Positions 1 to 9,371 are shown, counted from the first letter of the stretch. The stretch: 64,000 nt of DNA from Streptomyces sclerotialus (GCF_040907265.1 NZ_JBFOHP010000002.1:2814501-2878500); one strand, 5' to 3'. Translations and numbers: made by a program. The notes: generated by a model not told the origin, from the sequence alone.

Positions 1-3000
1 TCGCCGGGCCGGATGACGTTCGAGACGAAGCTCGGCGTGGCGCTGGCCCCGTGGAAGTTCCTCACCGACCTCGGCTCCCTGTGGCACGACCGGGCCGGCT
101 TCGGGGGCCTCGCCGACCAGTACATCGGTTACGCGTTCCCGATGCTCCCGTACTACGCGCTGGCCGACCTGGTGCACCTGCCGGTCTGGATCGCCGAACG
201 GCTGTGGCTGTCCTTCGTGGTGACCGCCGCCTTCTGGGGCGCGCTGCGGCTGGCCGAGCGCCTGCACATGGGCAGCCCGGCGTCCCGGCTGCTGGGCGCC
301 GCCACGTATGCGCTGTGGCCCGCTTTCACCATCGTCATCGGCTCCACCTCGGCCGCGGCGCTGCCCGGCGCCGTCCTCCCCTGGGTACTGCTGCCGCTGG
401 CCGACCCGCGCCGTAACGCCCGGCTCGCCGCGGCACGTTCGGCGGTACTGATCCCCTTCATGGGCGGTGTCAACGCGGCCTGCACACTCGCCGCGCTGGT
501 GCCCGCGCTGCTCTACGTGCTCACCCGTACCGGTTCCCGGCGGTGGCAGCTGCTGGCCTGGTGGCTGCCGGGCGTCCTGCTGGTCACCGCCTGGTGGTCG
601 CTGCCGCTGCTCCTCCTGGGCGTGCACGGCGAGAACTTCATGCCTTACGTGGAGCAGGCCGACGCCACCACGGGCACGATGTCGGCCACCGAACTGCTGC
701 GCGGCGCCGGCAACTGGGTCGCCTACCTGAACTTCGGCGAGCCCTGGCTGCCGGCCGGCTGGACGCTCGTGGCCGGCGTCTTCACCGTAATCGGCACCGC
801 GCTCGCCGCCGCGCTGGGCCTGGCCGGGCTGGCCCGCCGGGACCTGCCCGAGCGGCGCTGGCTGCTGCTGACCGTGCTGGTCGTCGCGGCGGTCACACTG
901 GCGGGATACGGGGGCGTGCTCGGCGGCCCGCTGCACGAGATGGTGCAGAGCTGGCTGGACGGCCCGCTGCAGCCGTTCCGCAACGTCTACAAGTTCGCCC
1001 CCGGCCTCGCGCTCGCGCTGGCCTTCGGGCTGGCGCACCTCACGGGCCTGGCCGCCCGGCCACGCGCCGGCCGGCCGCTGCCCGGCGGCCGGTACGTCCC
1101 CCTGGCCGTCGCGCTCCTCCTGCTGCCGGCCCTCGCGCTGCCCTACCTGAACGGCACGGTCCTGCAGCCCGGCGCTTTCAAGAAGCTGCCCACGTACTGG
1201 CAGCGGACCGCCGACTGGCTCGCGGACCACAGCCCCGACGACCGCGCGCTGGTCGTCCCGGCCACCGCGCACGGCCTGTACACCTGGGGCTCCCCCATCG
1301 ACCAGCCGCTGGACGTGCTCGCCGAGTCCCGCTGGGCGCAGCGCGACTTCGTCCCCTTCGGGACGAAGGGCTCGCGGCGCACGATGGACGCCGTGGAGCA
1401 GGCGCTGATGACCGGCTCCGAAGTGCCGGGGCTGCGCGACTTCCTGGGCCGGGCGGGGCTCTACAACGTGGTGGTGCGCAACGACCTGGATCCCGACCAG
1501 ATCGGCTACGTTCCCCCGCAGACCGTCCGGCGCACGCTCGTGGCGTCCGGCTACCGCAAGGTGGCCTCCTTCGGGCCGCTGACGACCGCCGGCCGGATCG
1601 CCGCCGACACGCCGGTACAGGTGCAGGGCCTGTACCCGAGGCAGCGCGCGGTGGAGATCTACGAACCGGTGGACACCGCGCGCCCCGGGAAGGTCACCAC
1701 CCGGGCCGCGGCCGACACCGCGCGGCTCAGCGGCGGCCCCGAAGCGCTGCTGCAGTTCGCCGCCGACCCGGCGCTGCGCGACCGGCCCACGGTGCTGACC
1801 GGCGACGGGCACCCGGGTGTCGACGCTCCCGCGCTCCAGCTCAACGGGGACGGCCTGCGCCGCGCCGACACCCGCTTCGGGCTCGTCAACACCAACACGT
1901 CCTACACGTACACCGCCGCCGAGCGGAACGGCCCGGACAGCGTGCAGGACCCCGGCCGCCCGCCGCGCCAGATCCTGCCCGTCCACGGCATCGAGCACCA
2001 GACGACCGCCGTGCTGCGCGGCGCCCGCTCGGTCACCGCGTCCTCCAGCGGCAGCTGGCTCTTCCACCTGCCCCAGTACGACCCGGTGAACGCCTTCGAC
2101 GGCGACCCGGACACCGCATGGGCCGAGGGCAGCGCGGGCGACCCGGTCGGCCAATGGCTCAAGGTCGCCTTCAGGAGGCCCGTGGACGTCCCCGCGACGC
2201 TCTCGCTCACCCCGCTGCCCGGTGACGGGCTGCGCGCCGCGCCCACGGCCGTACGCGTGACCACGGACCGCGGCAGCGCGGTCAGTCAGCTGCGCACCGA
2301 CGGCCGGCGCCAGCCGGTCAAGGCACCGGAGGGGCGGGCGAAGTGGCTGAAGGTCACCATCCTGGGCTCCCAGCTGCCTCGCGCCGGCGTCTCCGGAGCA
2401 GGCATCTCGGAGATCGGCATCCCCGGTGTCCGGGTCACCCGGCTCCTCCAGGTGCCCGCGGACTCCGAGTACACGGACGCGCCCGCCACGACGTACGCGC
2501 TGCACCGGGGCAGCGACCCCGGCGGCCTCTCCCCGGTCTCCGCCGAGACAGGCCTGCACCGGCAGTTCCTCACGGGCGCCGACGCCGTGTACAAGGTGTC
2601 CGCCGAAGCGCTGGCCGTTCCGGGCCGCGAACTGGACGCGCTGCTCACGAAGGCGGCGCCCGACCAGCGCGACCGGATCACCGCCACCGCCGACTCCACC
2701 AGCCGTACCGGCCAGTCCCTCAGCCCGCGCAACCTCGTGGACGGTGATCTGACCACCGCCTGGGTCGCCGGGGACAAGCCCACCGTCCACCTGCGCTGGC
2801 CCGGCAAGAAGAAGATCGACACGATCGTGCTGCCCGCAGCGGGCGGCATCTCCACCCGCCCCGAACAGATTCTGATCAACTCGCCCTACGGGGCGGCGAC
2901 CGCCGGGGTCGACGAGAACGGCATGGCCCGCTTCGACCCGATCACCACCGACCGCCTCGACATCACCGTCTCCCAGGTCAAGCCGCTGACCATCCACAAC

Positions 3001-4389
3001 CCCGTGGCCGGTCAGCCGCTCCAGCTCCCGGTCGGCCTCAGCGAGGTCTACCTCCCGGCCCTGAAGAAGTACCGCACCCCGCCGCCCAGGAGGGACGCGC
3101 GCTTCTCCTTGCCGTGCGGTCAGGGACCCGAACTCACCGTGGACGGCGTGCGGTACGCCACGAAGGCCGCGGGCCCGGTCCGCGATCTGGTGCAGCGCCG
3201 CCCCGTGAAGGTCGAGCTGTGCCGTGCCGAGGGCGGCCGGATCGCGCTGCCCGCGGGGCGGCACCGCGTGGAGGCCGGTGACCGCGGACCGCTCGCGCTG
3301 ACCGACGTCACCCTCCGCCGCGGTGCACCGGCACCGACGACCGTCGCCCCGCGCCGGGTCATCGCCGGTGCCGGCTGGTCGGGCGACAGCCGCGACGCGT
3401 ACATCGGCCCCGGGCGCGCGGTGTACCTCCAGACGTACGAGAACGCCAACGACGGCTGGCGCGCGACCCTGGACGGCCGCGAGCTCACTCCGCTGCGGGT
3501 GGACGGCTGGCAGCAGGCGTTCCTGGTCCCGGCGGGCGGAGGCGGCACGGTCCACCTGTACTACGCGCCGGCCGCGCAGTACCGGACGGCGCTGATCACC
3601 GGTGCCGTCGGCGTCCTGCTGGTCGCGGCGTGCGCGCTGGTACGGCGGCGGGCGGGGGCGGCGGAGCTGCCGGTGCCGACGGCGCCCCCGGCGCCCTCCT
3701 GGGTGCTCGGCGTGGTCGCGCTCGCCGCCGTCCTGGCGCTCGTCGCCGGGCCGTTCGCGGCGGTCGTCCCCGTGCTCGCGCTGCTCGCCCGGGCCCGCCC
3801 GGCCCTGCTCGCGCCGCTCGCCTTCCTCGCGATGGCGGCGGCGGGCGTACTGGCGTCCTTCGGGGCCGGTCTCCCGGCCGCGCTCGGCCGCGGTCCGTTC
3901 AGCGCCCCGGCCCAGGCCCTCGCCCTGCTTGCGCTGGCCGCCGCGGTGGTGACGGTACCGCCGGGCCGGCTCTGGCCCAAGGCACTGCGTCCGGGCCGCC
4001 GGAAGCGGCGGGCGCCCGAGGGGGCCGCGGCCGATGAGGGCGTACCCGAAGAGGGTGCGCCTGGCGGGACCGCGGCCGAGGAGGCAGCCACCACCGGCCC
4101 GCCGACGGCCGAGGAGCCCGCCACGAAGCGGCTCCCGGACGAGGAGGGCACGACCGGACCGCTGCCCGCCGAAAAGGGCACCGAGGCCGCGGAGAAGCCG
4201 TCCCCGGCCGGCGGTGAGGCCCCGCCCGGCTCCGAGGACGACACCGCCGTCCTGCCACCCGTGACGGACGAGGAACCACCGGACCGGGAGACCCCGCCAC
4301 CGGCCGGTGACACCCGTCGGCGGCCCCCGCTGCCCCGGAGGAAGAAGCGTGAGAGCGAACCCCCCGAAGGAGAGGGGCCCGCCTCATGA
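1..4389 (+). CDS. AftD-like alpha-(1->3)-arabinofuranosyltransferase family membrane protein, open at left edge
   Basis: Large GT-C type glycosyltransferase of the DUF3367/AftD family, expected to add arabinofuranose (or a related sugar) to a surface glycan from a polyprenyl-phosphate donor on the outer face of the membrane. The frame has no stop back to base 1. The first in-frame ATG is at 13, but family members normally have more residues before the GYAFPMLPYY segment, so I treat the gene as 5'-partial. Counting from ATG 13: membrane helices up to about residue 380, a long external region with two discoidin (F5/8 type C)-like modules near residues 670-780 and 885-990, then more helices at about 1195-1320. 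A disordered Glu/Pro/Thr-rich tail of about 140 residues ends the protein. It overlaps the next gene by ATGA. The family is best known from arabinogalactan-making mycobacteria; the substrate here is unknown. Confidence 0.82.
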   Translation, partial: SPGRMTFETKLGVALAPWKFLTDLGSLWHDRAGFGGLADQYIGYAFPMLPYYALADLVHLPVWIAERLWLSFVVTAAFWGALRLAERLHMGSPASRLLGAATYALWPAFTIVIGSTSAAALPGAVLPWVLLPLADPRRNARLAAARSAVLIPFMGGVNAACTLAALVPALLYVLTRTGSRRWQLLAWWLPGVLLVTAWWSLPLLLLGVHGENFMPYVEQADATTGTMSATELLRGAGNWVAYLNFGEPWLPAGWTLVAGVFTVIGTALAAALGLAGLARRDLPERRWLLLTVLVVAAVTLAGYGGVLGGPLHEMVQSWLDGPLQPFRNVYKFAPGLALALAFGLAHLTGLAARPRAGRPLPGGRYVPLAVALLLLPALALPYLNGTVLQPGAFKKLPTYWQRTADWLADHSPDDRALVVPATAHGLYTWGSPIDQPLDVLAESRWAQRDFVPFGTKGSRRTMDAVEQALMTGSEVPGLRDFLGRAGLYNVVVRNDLDPDQIGYVPPQTVRRTLVASGYRKVASFGPLTTAGRIAADTPVQVQGLYPRQRAVEIYEPVDTARPGKVTTRAAADTARLSGGPEALLQFAADPALRDRPTVLTGDGHPGVDAPALQLNGDGLRRADTRFGLVNTNTSYTYTAAERNGPDSVQDPGRPPRQILPVHGIEHQTTAVLRGARSVTASSSGSWLFHLPQYDPVNAFDGDPDTAWAEGSAGDPVGQWLKVAFRRPVDVPATLSLTPLPGDGLRAAPTAVRVTTDRGSAVSQLRTDGRRQPVKAPEGRAKWLKVTILGSQLPRAGVSGAGISEIGIPGVRVTRLLQVPADSEYTDAPATTYALHRGSDPGGLSPVSAETGLHRQFLTGADAVYKVSAEALAVPGRELDALLTKAAPDQRDRITATADSTSRTGQSLSPRNLVDGDLTTAWVAGDKPTVHLRWPGKKKIDTIVLPAAGGISTRPEQILINSPYGAATAGVDENGMARFDPITTDRLDITVSQVKPLTIHNPVAGQPLQLPVGLSEVYLPALKKYRTPPPRRDARFSLPCGQGPELTVDGVRYATKAAGPVRDLVQRRPVKVELCRAEGGRIALPAGRHRVEAGDRGPLALTDVTLRRGAPAPTTVAPRRVIAGAGWSGDSRDAYIGPGRAVYLQTYENANDGWRATLDGRELTPLRVDGWQQAFLVPAGGGGTVHLYYAPAAQYRTALITGAVGVLLVAACALVRRRAGAAELPVPTAPPAPSWVLGVVALAAVLALVAGPFAAVVPVLALLARARPALLAPLAFLAMAAAGVLASFGAGLPAALGRGPFSAPAQALALLALAAAVVTVPPGRLWPKALRPGRRKRRAPEGAAADEGVPEEGAPGGTAAEEAATTGPPTAEEPATKRLPDEEGTTGPLPAEKGTEAAEKPSPAGGEAPPGSEDDTAVLPPVTDEEPPDRETPPPAGDTRRRPPLPRRKKRESEPPEGEGPAS

Positions 4390-5789
4390 CCACCTTCCAC
4401 CCGGTCCGCACACCACGCCCCGCCGCTCACACCACCGGGCCGTTCCCCTTCCCCCTCGTGGACGAGATCGCCCGGCACTGCGCCCAGGAAGCGGAGCCGG
4501 AGACGGTGCACGTGGAGGCGCATCTGCCCGGGCGTGTGGACGGGGCACGCCTCCGGGCCGCGTTCGGTCAGGCGCTCGCGCTGCATCCGAGGGCGCTGCT
4601 GCGGCAGGGCCCCGCGCGCTGGTGGCACCGCCGGTACTCATGGCAGCCGGCCGGCGCACCGGACGCGGTTCCCGTGTCCTGTCCGGAGCCGGGCCCTGAG
4701 GCGCTGCGCCGCGCCCGGGAGCGGGCCCTCGCCGACTGTCCCTCCTTGGACTCCGCACCGCCCGTACGGCTGGAGGTGATCACGCCCGGGGCGGCCGAAC
4801 GGCCCGGCGCACCGGACACCGGCCCCGGCGCGGTGCTGCTCCTGGTGGCCCACCACACCGCGCTGGACGCCCCGTCCTGCCTGCGTCTGCTGGCGACCAC
4901 CGCCGAACTGTACGGCGGCGCGGACAACTCCCCCGCGCCGCCGCCCGTACGCGCCGCCTCGGTGGACGAACGGCGCACCCGTGGCGGAGGCGCGGCACCC
5001 GTGTGCCTCGGGCTGCGCCGCCCGGCCCGGGTCGCCGCCGACCGCGGCCGCGCGGCCCCCGGTAACGGCATGCTCCTCACCGATCTGCCCGTACCGGACC
5101 GTCCGCCCCGCGCGCCCGGGTCCCCGCCCTCGTACACCGTCAACGACCAGCTCCTCGTGGCTGCCTGCCTGACGGTGACACGCTGGAACCACCTGCACGG
5201 TGCCCGCCCCGCTCCCGTGGTCCTCACGATGCCCGTCGACGACCGGCCACGTGGTACCGGGATGCCGCTCGGCAACGGGACGCGGCTGGTCCCGGTGGGC
5301 TTCGGGCCCGCGGACCTACGGGACGCGGCACCGGCCGCCGGCCGCCGGCCACCGGACCCGGCCGCGGTCGCCCGGCTGCTGTGCCGCACCGCGGCCCGCA
5401 CCAGGGCCCTGAAATCGACACCAGGGCCCCAACTAGGGCTCGGGGGCACCCTCCTGACCGTTCCCGTGCTGCCGGTCGGCGTGCGGGCCGCCGTGACCCG
5501 CGGGGCCCGTGCCGCGGCTGCGCCCTGGACCTCGACCGCCCTGCTGTCCAACATCGGCCGACTGCCCTACCCGCTCGACTTCGGTGCCGAGGGCGGCCGG
5601 GCCACCGGCGTGTGGTTCTCCGCACCGGCCCGAATGCCCCGCGGGCTGTCCGTCAGCGCCCTGTCCACCGGCGGCCGGATCCAGCTGGCGCTGCGCTGGT
5701 CCCGGGAGCTGCTGGACGACGCGGCGGGCTCAGCGCTCTGCGCGCTGTTCGAGGAATCCCTGGCGGCGACTTCTTGGAGGGACGCATGA
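4386..5789 (+). CDS. Condensation-domain-like protein (NRPS C-domain / acyltransferase superfamily)
   Basis: A 467-residue stand-alone protein related to NRPS condensation domains. It has the HHxxxD signature as HHTALDA at about residues 156-162, and a later segment (PVDDRPRGTGMPLGNGTRLVP) typical of condensation and wax-ester-synthase-like acyltransferases. These enzymes use the second His of the motif to catalyse acyl transfer to an amine or hydroxyl. No carrier-protein or adenylation domain is attached or nearby, so it probably acylates a small molecule or glycan. Its start overlaps the AftD-like stop (ATGA) and its stop overlaps the methyltransferase start in the same way, so translation is probably coupled. 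The substrate cannot be read from the sequence. Confidence 0.72.
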   Translation: MTTFHPVRTPRPAAHTTGPFPFPLVDEIARHCAQEAEPETVHVEAHLPGRVDGARLRAAFGQALALHPRALLRQGPARWWHRRYSWQPAGAPDAVPVSCPEPGPEALRRARERALADCPSLDSAPPVRLEVITPGAAERPGAPDTGPGAVLLLVAHHTALDAPSCLRLLATTAELYGGADNSPAPPPVRAASVDERRTRGGGAAPVCLGLRRPARVAADRGRAAPGNGMLLTDLPVPDRPPRAPGSPPSYTVNDQLLVAACLTVTRWNHLHGARPAPVVLTMPVDDRPRGTGMPLGNGTRLVPVGFGPADLRDAAPAAGRRPPDPAAVARLLCRTAARTRALKSTPGPQLGLGGTLLTVPVLPVGVRAAVTRGARAAAAPWTSTALLSNIGRLPYPLDFGAEGGRATGVWFSAPARMPRGLSVSALSTGGRIQLALRWSRELLDDAAGSALCALFEESLAATSWRDA

Positions 5790-6538
5790 CCACGACCGGC
5801 GCGCGGCACGGCCCCGGAGGCCTGCGGGACTTCTACGAGAATCCGTTGGTGCCCGTCGCCTCCGGGGCCGAGCGGGGGCGGCGGCAGGCGCTGATGCTGG
5901 CCCGTGCGCTCGGCCCGGCCGGTGGCGGGCGGGCCCCGGCCACCGTTCTGGACGTCGGCTGCGGGGACGGTACCGCGGCGGCCACGGCGCTGCCGTACCT
6001 GTCCGGCCACCGCCTCGTGGGCGTCGACTGGTCGCAGGACGCGCTGCGCCGGGCGACGGACCGCATCCCGCACGTGGTGCGCGGCGAACTGACCGGCGCC
6101 GGGCTGCCGTTCGCGAACGGGGCGGCCGACGCGGTGCTCTTCAGTGAGGTCGTCGAGCATCTGGTGGACCCCGACGCGGCCCTGGACGAGCTGCGGCGCG
6201 TCCTGCGTCCCGGCGGCCATCTGCTGCTCTCCACACCCAACCTCGCCGCCTGGTACAACCGCGGCCTCCTGCTGGCAGGTGTGCAGCCGGTGTTCTCGGA
6301 AGTGAGCCTGCGCGGCATCCACGGGCGCCCCGGCAGCCAGGTCGTCGGCCACCTCCGGCTGTACACCGCCCGTGCGCTGCGCGGCTTCCTGACCGCTGCG
6401 GGGTTCGAGGTCGTACGGATGGCCGGGGCGCCGTACCACGATGTGCCGCGGCCGCTGCGTCCGTTGGACCGTGCGGCCTGCCGGGTGCCGTCACTGGCGT
6501 CCATCCTGCTGGTGCACGCCCGCCGGACGGCGCGGTGA
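5786..6538 (+). CDS. Class I SAM-dependent methyltransferase
   Basis: A 250-residue methyltransferase of the Methyltransf_11/UbiE-like type. Motif I is VLDVGCGDGTAA at about residues 51-62. Motif II follows with the acidic residue in VGVDWSQDAL, and the FSEVVEHLVDPDAALDEL segment and LRPGGHLLLSTPN (post-motif) complete the Rossmann fold. The ATG at 5786 overlaps the previous stop, with GGAGG just upstream (5777-5781), so this start is favoured over longer in-frame options. The stop overlaps the GTG of the membrane protein that follows. The position between an acyltransferase-like protein and a membrane protein suggests methylation of a lipid-linked or surface glycan intermediate; this is inference. 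Confidence 0.8.
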   Translation: MTTTGARHGPGGLRDFYENPLVPVASGAERGRRQALMLARALGPAGGGRAPATVLDVGCGDGTAAATALPYLSGHRLVGVDWSQDALRRATDRIPHVVRGELTGAGLPFANGAADAVLFSEVVEHLVDPDAALDELRRVLRPGGHLLLSTPNLAAWYNRGLLLAGVQPVFSEVSLRGIHGRPGSQVVGHLRLYTARALRGFLTAAGFEVVRMAGAPYHDVPRPLRPLDRAACRVPSLASILLVHARRTAR

Positions 6539-7581
6539 CCGTGCCGGGATGGGGAGTTGCGGCGGCACTGCTGGCGAACGTCCTGTACAGCTGCGGCTTC
6601 GTCCTGGAGAAGCGGGCGCTGAGCCGGCTGCCCCCGCTGAGCGTCCGGCGGCCGGTCCAGGTCGTGCGGTGGCTGCTGGGCAGCCCGCTGTGGCTGGCCG
6701 GCTCACTGGCGCTGGCGGCCGGCTTCGCGGCGCAGCTGGTGGTCTACCGCACACTGCCCGTGGCGGCCGCGCAGGGCCTCTTCGCGGCCGGTCTGGTGCT
6801 GGTCCTGCTGCTGTCCTCGGTGGTACTCGGCGAGCGGACGACGGGGCGCGAGCGGCTGGCGACGGTGGCGGTGGCGGCCGCGCTGGTGCTGGTGGCCGCC
6901 TCGCTGCACGGCGCGGACGCGACGGAGCTGGGCCGCACGGCGCGTACCGGCACACTGCTGGCGTGCGCGCTGCCCGCACTCGTCGCCGGGCTGTGGGGGT
7001 ACGCGGCGGCCGAGCGCCGGGCCCGGCGGCGCCATCGGGTGACGGGGACGGGTGTGCCCTACGGGGTGGCGGTCGGGCTGCTCTACGGGGTGAGCTCGCT
7101 GGCGATCAAGGGGCTGGCCGGGCTTCCGGAGGCCACGGAAGGGACCGGCGCGCGGGACATCTGGCCGCCGGGTGTCCCTGAGGTGCTCGCCGCCTTCGGG
7201 GCTCTGTGGGCCACGCCGTACCCGTATCTGCTGCTGGGCACGGGGGCGGCCGGGCTGGTGCTGTCGCAGGCGGCGCTCCAGCGCTGCCGGGCCTCGCTGC
7301 TCGTCCCCGTGAGCTCGGCCGTGAGCGGGGTCTTCGCCGTCGTCTGCGGCACGCTCGCGTTCGGCGAGCCGCTGCCCGGTGATCCGGTGCGGCTGGTGCT
7401 GCGGCTGGGCGGTACGGCCGTGGCGCTGGCCGCGCTGCTCGCCTTGGACCGGCGCCCGCCGCCGTCCACGCCCGCGCCCGCGCCGTCCGCACCGGCGCCC
7501 GCGGTGGTCTCCGGGCGTACCGTCTCCGTCACCCGCCGGCGCACGACGGCCGACGCCGTTCCGCCACCGGACTCGTACTAG
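6535..7581 (+). CDS. DMT/EamA-like integral membrane protein
   Basis: A 348-residue polytopic membrane protein with about nine or ten hydrophobic segments and the duplicated layout of drug/metabolite transporters (a helix such as AAALLANVLYSCGFVLEKRA, then a second half from about residue 170). Glycan clusters often hold such proteins as flippases or exporters, but no substrate signature is visible. The last 40 residues are a soluble Pro/Ala-rich tail. Translation starts on a GTG at 6535 inside the upstream stop (GTGA overlap). It is followed after 11 bases by the Trm112-like gene, so it belongs to the same operon. Confidence 0.7.
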   Translation: MTVPGWGVAAALLANVLYSCGFVLEKRALSRLPPLSVRRPVQVVRWLLGSPLWLAGSLALAAGFAAQLVVYRTLPVAAAQGLFAAGLVLVLLLSSVVLGERTTGRERLATVAVAAALVLVAASLHGADATELGRTARTGTLLACALPALVAGLWGYAAAERRARRRHRVTGTGVPYGVAVGLLYGVSSLAIKGLAGLPEATEGTGARDIWPPGVPEVLAAFGALWATPYPYLLLGTGAAGLVLSQAALQRCRASLLVPVSSAVSGVFAVVCGTLAFGEPLPGDPVRLVLRLGGTAVALAALLALDRRPPPSTPAPAPSAPAPAVVSGRTVSVTRRRTTADAVPPPDSY

Positions 7582-7592
7582 GGAGCTGACGC

Positions 7593-7853
7593 ATGAAGCC
7601 GGACGACCCGCTGCTGCGGATCCTCGCCTGCCCGCTCGACAAGGGGCCGCTGGCCCTCATAGCCGCGGACGACATGCTCTACAACCCCCGGTTGCGCCGC
7701 CGCTACCCCATCGTGGACGGCGTCCCGCAGCTGCTGCCCTCCTCCGGGGAGCAGGTCTCCCCGGAGGAGCACGAGCGGCTGCTCGCCCGTATGGAGACGG
7801 CCGGCGGCGTACTCGGTACGGCGGGCCCCTCCGAAGGCGAGGACCGGCCGTGA
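7593..7853 (+). CDS. Trm112 family protein (UPF0434-like)
   Basis: An 86-residue protein with the Trm112 core LLRILACPLDKGPL at residues 6-19, followed by LYNPRLRRRYPIVDGVPQLLP. In eukaryotes and archaea Trm112 is an obligate activator of several class I methyltransferases. Bacterial members usually have a zinc ribbon, but here only one Cys (C12) is visible, so metal binding is doubtful. A GGGAG ribosome site (7582-7586) precedes the ATG. The stop overlaps the GTG of the FkbM methyltransferase by four bases, which suggests the two proteins are made together and may form a complex. Confidence 0.8.
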   Translation: MKPDDPLLRILACPLDKGPLALIAADDMLYNPRLRRRYPIVDGVPQLLPSSGEQVSPEEHERLLARMETAGGVLGTAGPSEGEDRP

Positions 7854-8683
7854 CGCTCGCCGCCCGGCTCGCCCCGCACGTACCGCCCCGGCTGCTCTCC
7901 GCCGCCGCGACGCTGCTGTACCCGCGCTTCGAGCCCGAACTGCGCAGGCTCTCCGACTTCTGCCGGCCCGGCGGCACGGCCGTGGACGTCGGCGGCTGGT
8001 ACGGGCCCTGGGCGCGGCACCTGGCGCGCCGCGCCGACCGGGTCGTCACCCTGGAGCCGGTGCCGCACCTGGCGCGGGCGCTGGCGGCCGTGACGCCCGA
8101 CAACGTGGAGGTGGTGCCGGCCGCGGCCGGCGACCGCTCGGGGACCGCGACACTGTGGTTACCCCCGGGCGGGCGCGGCGACCGCGGCGTCTCCTCCCTG
8201 GTCCGCCGCCGGCTGCACCGCGGCGCCATCGAGGTCCGCTGCCTGACCCTGGACCAGCTGGAACTGTCCGACGTCACGCTCATCAAGATCGATGTGGACG
8301 GCGGCGAGCCGGCCGTGCTGCGCGGCGCGGAGCGCACCGTCGACCGGGACCGGCCGGCGCTCTTCGTGGAGCTGGAGACGCGCATCCAGCCGCTCGGGCC
8401 GGTCCTGGAGTGGTTCGCGGCGCGCGACTACCGGGGCTGGGTGCTGCCCGGCGACCGCTGGCTGCCGCTCGCCGCCTTCGACCTGCCGGGGCATCAGGCC
8501 CGCACGTCCTACGTGGCGGAGCACGGCCTGGTGCGCCGCACACTGGTGCCGCACCGCCGGTACGTCAACTCCGTGCTGTTCCTGCCACGCGGCCGCGGCC
8601 CCGGGGACCCCGCGTACCGTACGAACCCGGCCGCGACCCGTCCCGTACTGCGCGACGATGTGCGGCATGAGCCCTGGCGATGA
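7850..8683 (+). CDS. FkbM family methyltransferase (contains a TTA codon)
   Basis: A 277-residue FkbM-type SAM methyltransferase. The SAM-binding loop is VDVGGWYGPW near residue 45, TLEPVPHL is the acidic ribose-binding strand, and LIKIDVDGGEPAVLRGAE is the FkbM signature near residue 145. FkbM enzymes O-methylate sugars, polyketides and glycans. The GTG at 7850 overlaps the Trm112-like stop. Codon 104 (8159-8161) is TTA, the rare leucine codon read in Streptomyces by the bldA tRNA, so full translation may depend on developmental state. I found no other in-frame TTA in the genes of this window. The 3' end overlaps the next frame. Confidence 0.82.
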   Translation: MTLAARLAPHVPPRLLSAAATLLYPRFEPELRRLSDFCRPGGTAVDVGGWYGPWARHLARRADRVVTLEPVPHLARALAAVTPDNVEVVPAAAGDRSGTATLWLPPGGRGDRGVSSLVRRRLHRGAIEVRCLTLDQLELSDVTLIKIDVDGGEPAVLRGAERTVDRDRPALFVELETRIQPLGPVLEWFAARDYRGWVLPGDRWLPLAAFDLPGHQARTSYVAEHGLVRRTLVPHRRYVNSVLFLPRGRGPGDPAYRTNPAATRPVLRDDVRHEPWR

Positions 8684-9371
8684 GTCCGGCACGGACGACC
8701 CCGGCACCGACGGTCCTGGCGCGGGTGCTCCCGGCCCCGGCAGGGACGGGACGCCGCCCGAGCCGCGGAGCCGGCTGCGGGAGCCCGAGGGACGGCCGCA
8801 GGGGCCGCTCGGGGTGCCGGGCCGGCTCGGCTTCCAGCTGGTCCTGCTGCGCCGGATGGCCGACCACCAGCCGGGGCTGGTGGAGGATGCGCTGCGCACT
8901 CTGGGCGCGACCCGCCCCGAGATGCGCGAGGCCAACCGCCGCTGGCAGGCGATGAGCCGCTCACCCCGGTCCCGCGGCGCGCTGCAACGCTACCGCTCGG
9001 TCCTCGGCCCTCCGGAGACCGACACCGCCCGCCGGATCGGCGACCTGAGCTGCCGGGCGCTGACGTGGCCGGTGCCGCTCTGGCCCGATCTGCGCTTCGA
9101 GGTGCTGACCGCACCCGGGGGCGCGGTGTGGAACGAGTGGCTGGTCCGTGCCCCGGGAGCGCCGGGCCCCGTACTCCGAACGGCCGATGACCTGGAGCCG
9201 TGGTGCTGCACCGTCGACGAGGTCGCACGCGCGTTCCCGCCGGCCCGCCCGATGGAGGGCTCGGCACCCACCCGCTGGCGGCTGGGATTCGCCACTCCGG
9301 GCCCGTCGGGAGGCCCGGAACAGCGGGTCGCGGAGTTCACCTGGGGCCTGCTGCAGCGCCTCGTGGAGTAG
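8667..9371 (+). CDS. Hypothetical protein, end of glycan-type operon
   Basis: A 234-residue protein I do not recognise. The first 50 residues are Gly/Pro/Asp-rich and probably disordered. The rest is a compact, Trp- and Arg-rich soluble domain (segments RLGFQLVLLRRMADHQPG and LSCRALTWPVPLWPDLRFEV). No signal peptide or membrane segment is seen. The ATG at 8667 overlaps the FkbM gene by 17 bases; an in-frame ATG at 8658 is the alternative. The close coupling places it in the same operon as the upstream methyltransferases, but no function can be assigned. Confidence 0.6.
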   Translation: MSPGDESGTDDPGTDGPGAGAPGPGRDGTPPEPRSRLREPEGRPQGPLGVPGRLGFQLVLLRRMADHQPGLVEDALRTLGATRPEMREANRRWQAMSRSPRSRGALQRYRSVLGPPETDTARRIGDLSCRALTWPVPLWPDLRFEVLTAPGGAVWNEWLVRAPGAPGPVLRTADDLEPWCCTVDEVARAFPPARPMEGSAPTRWRLGFATPGPSGGPEQRVAEFTWGLLQRLVE

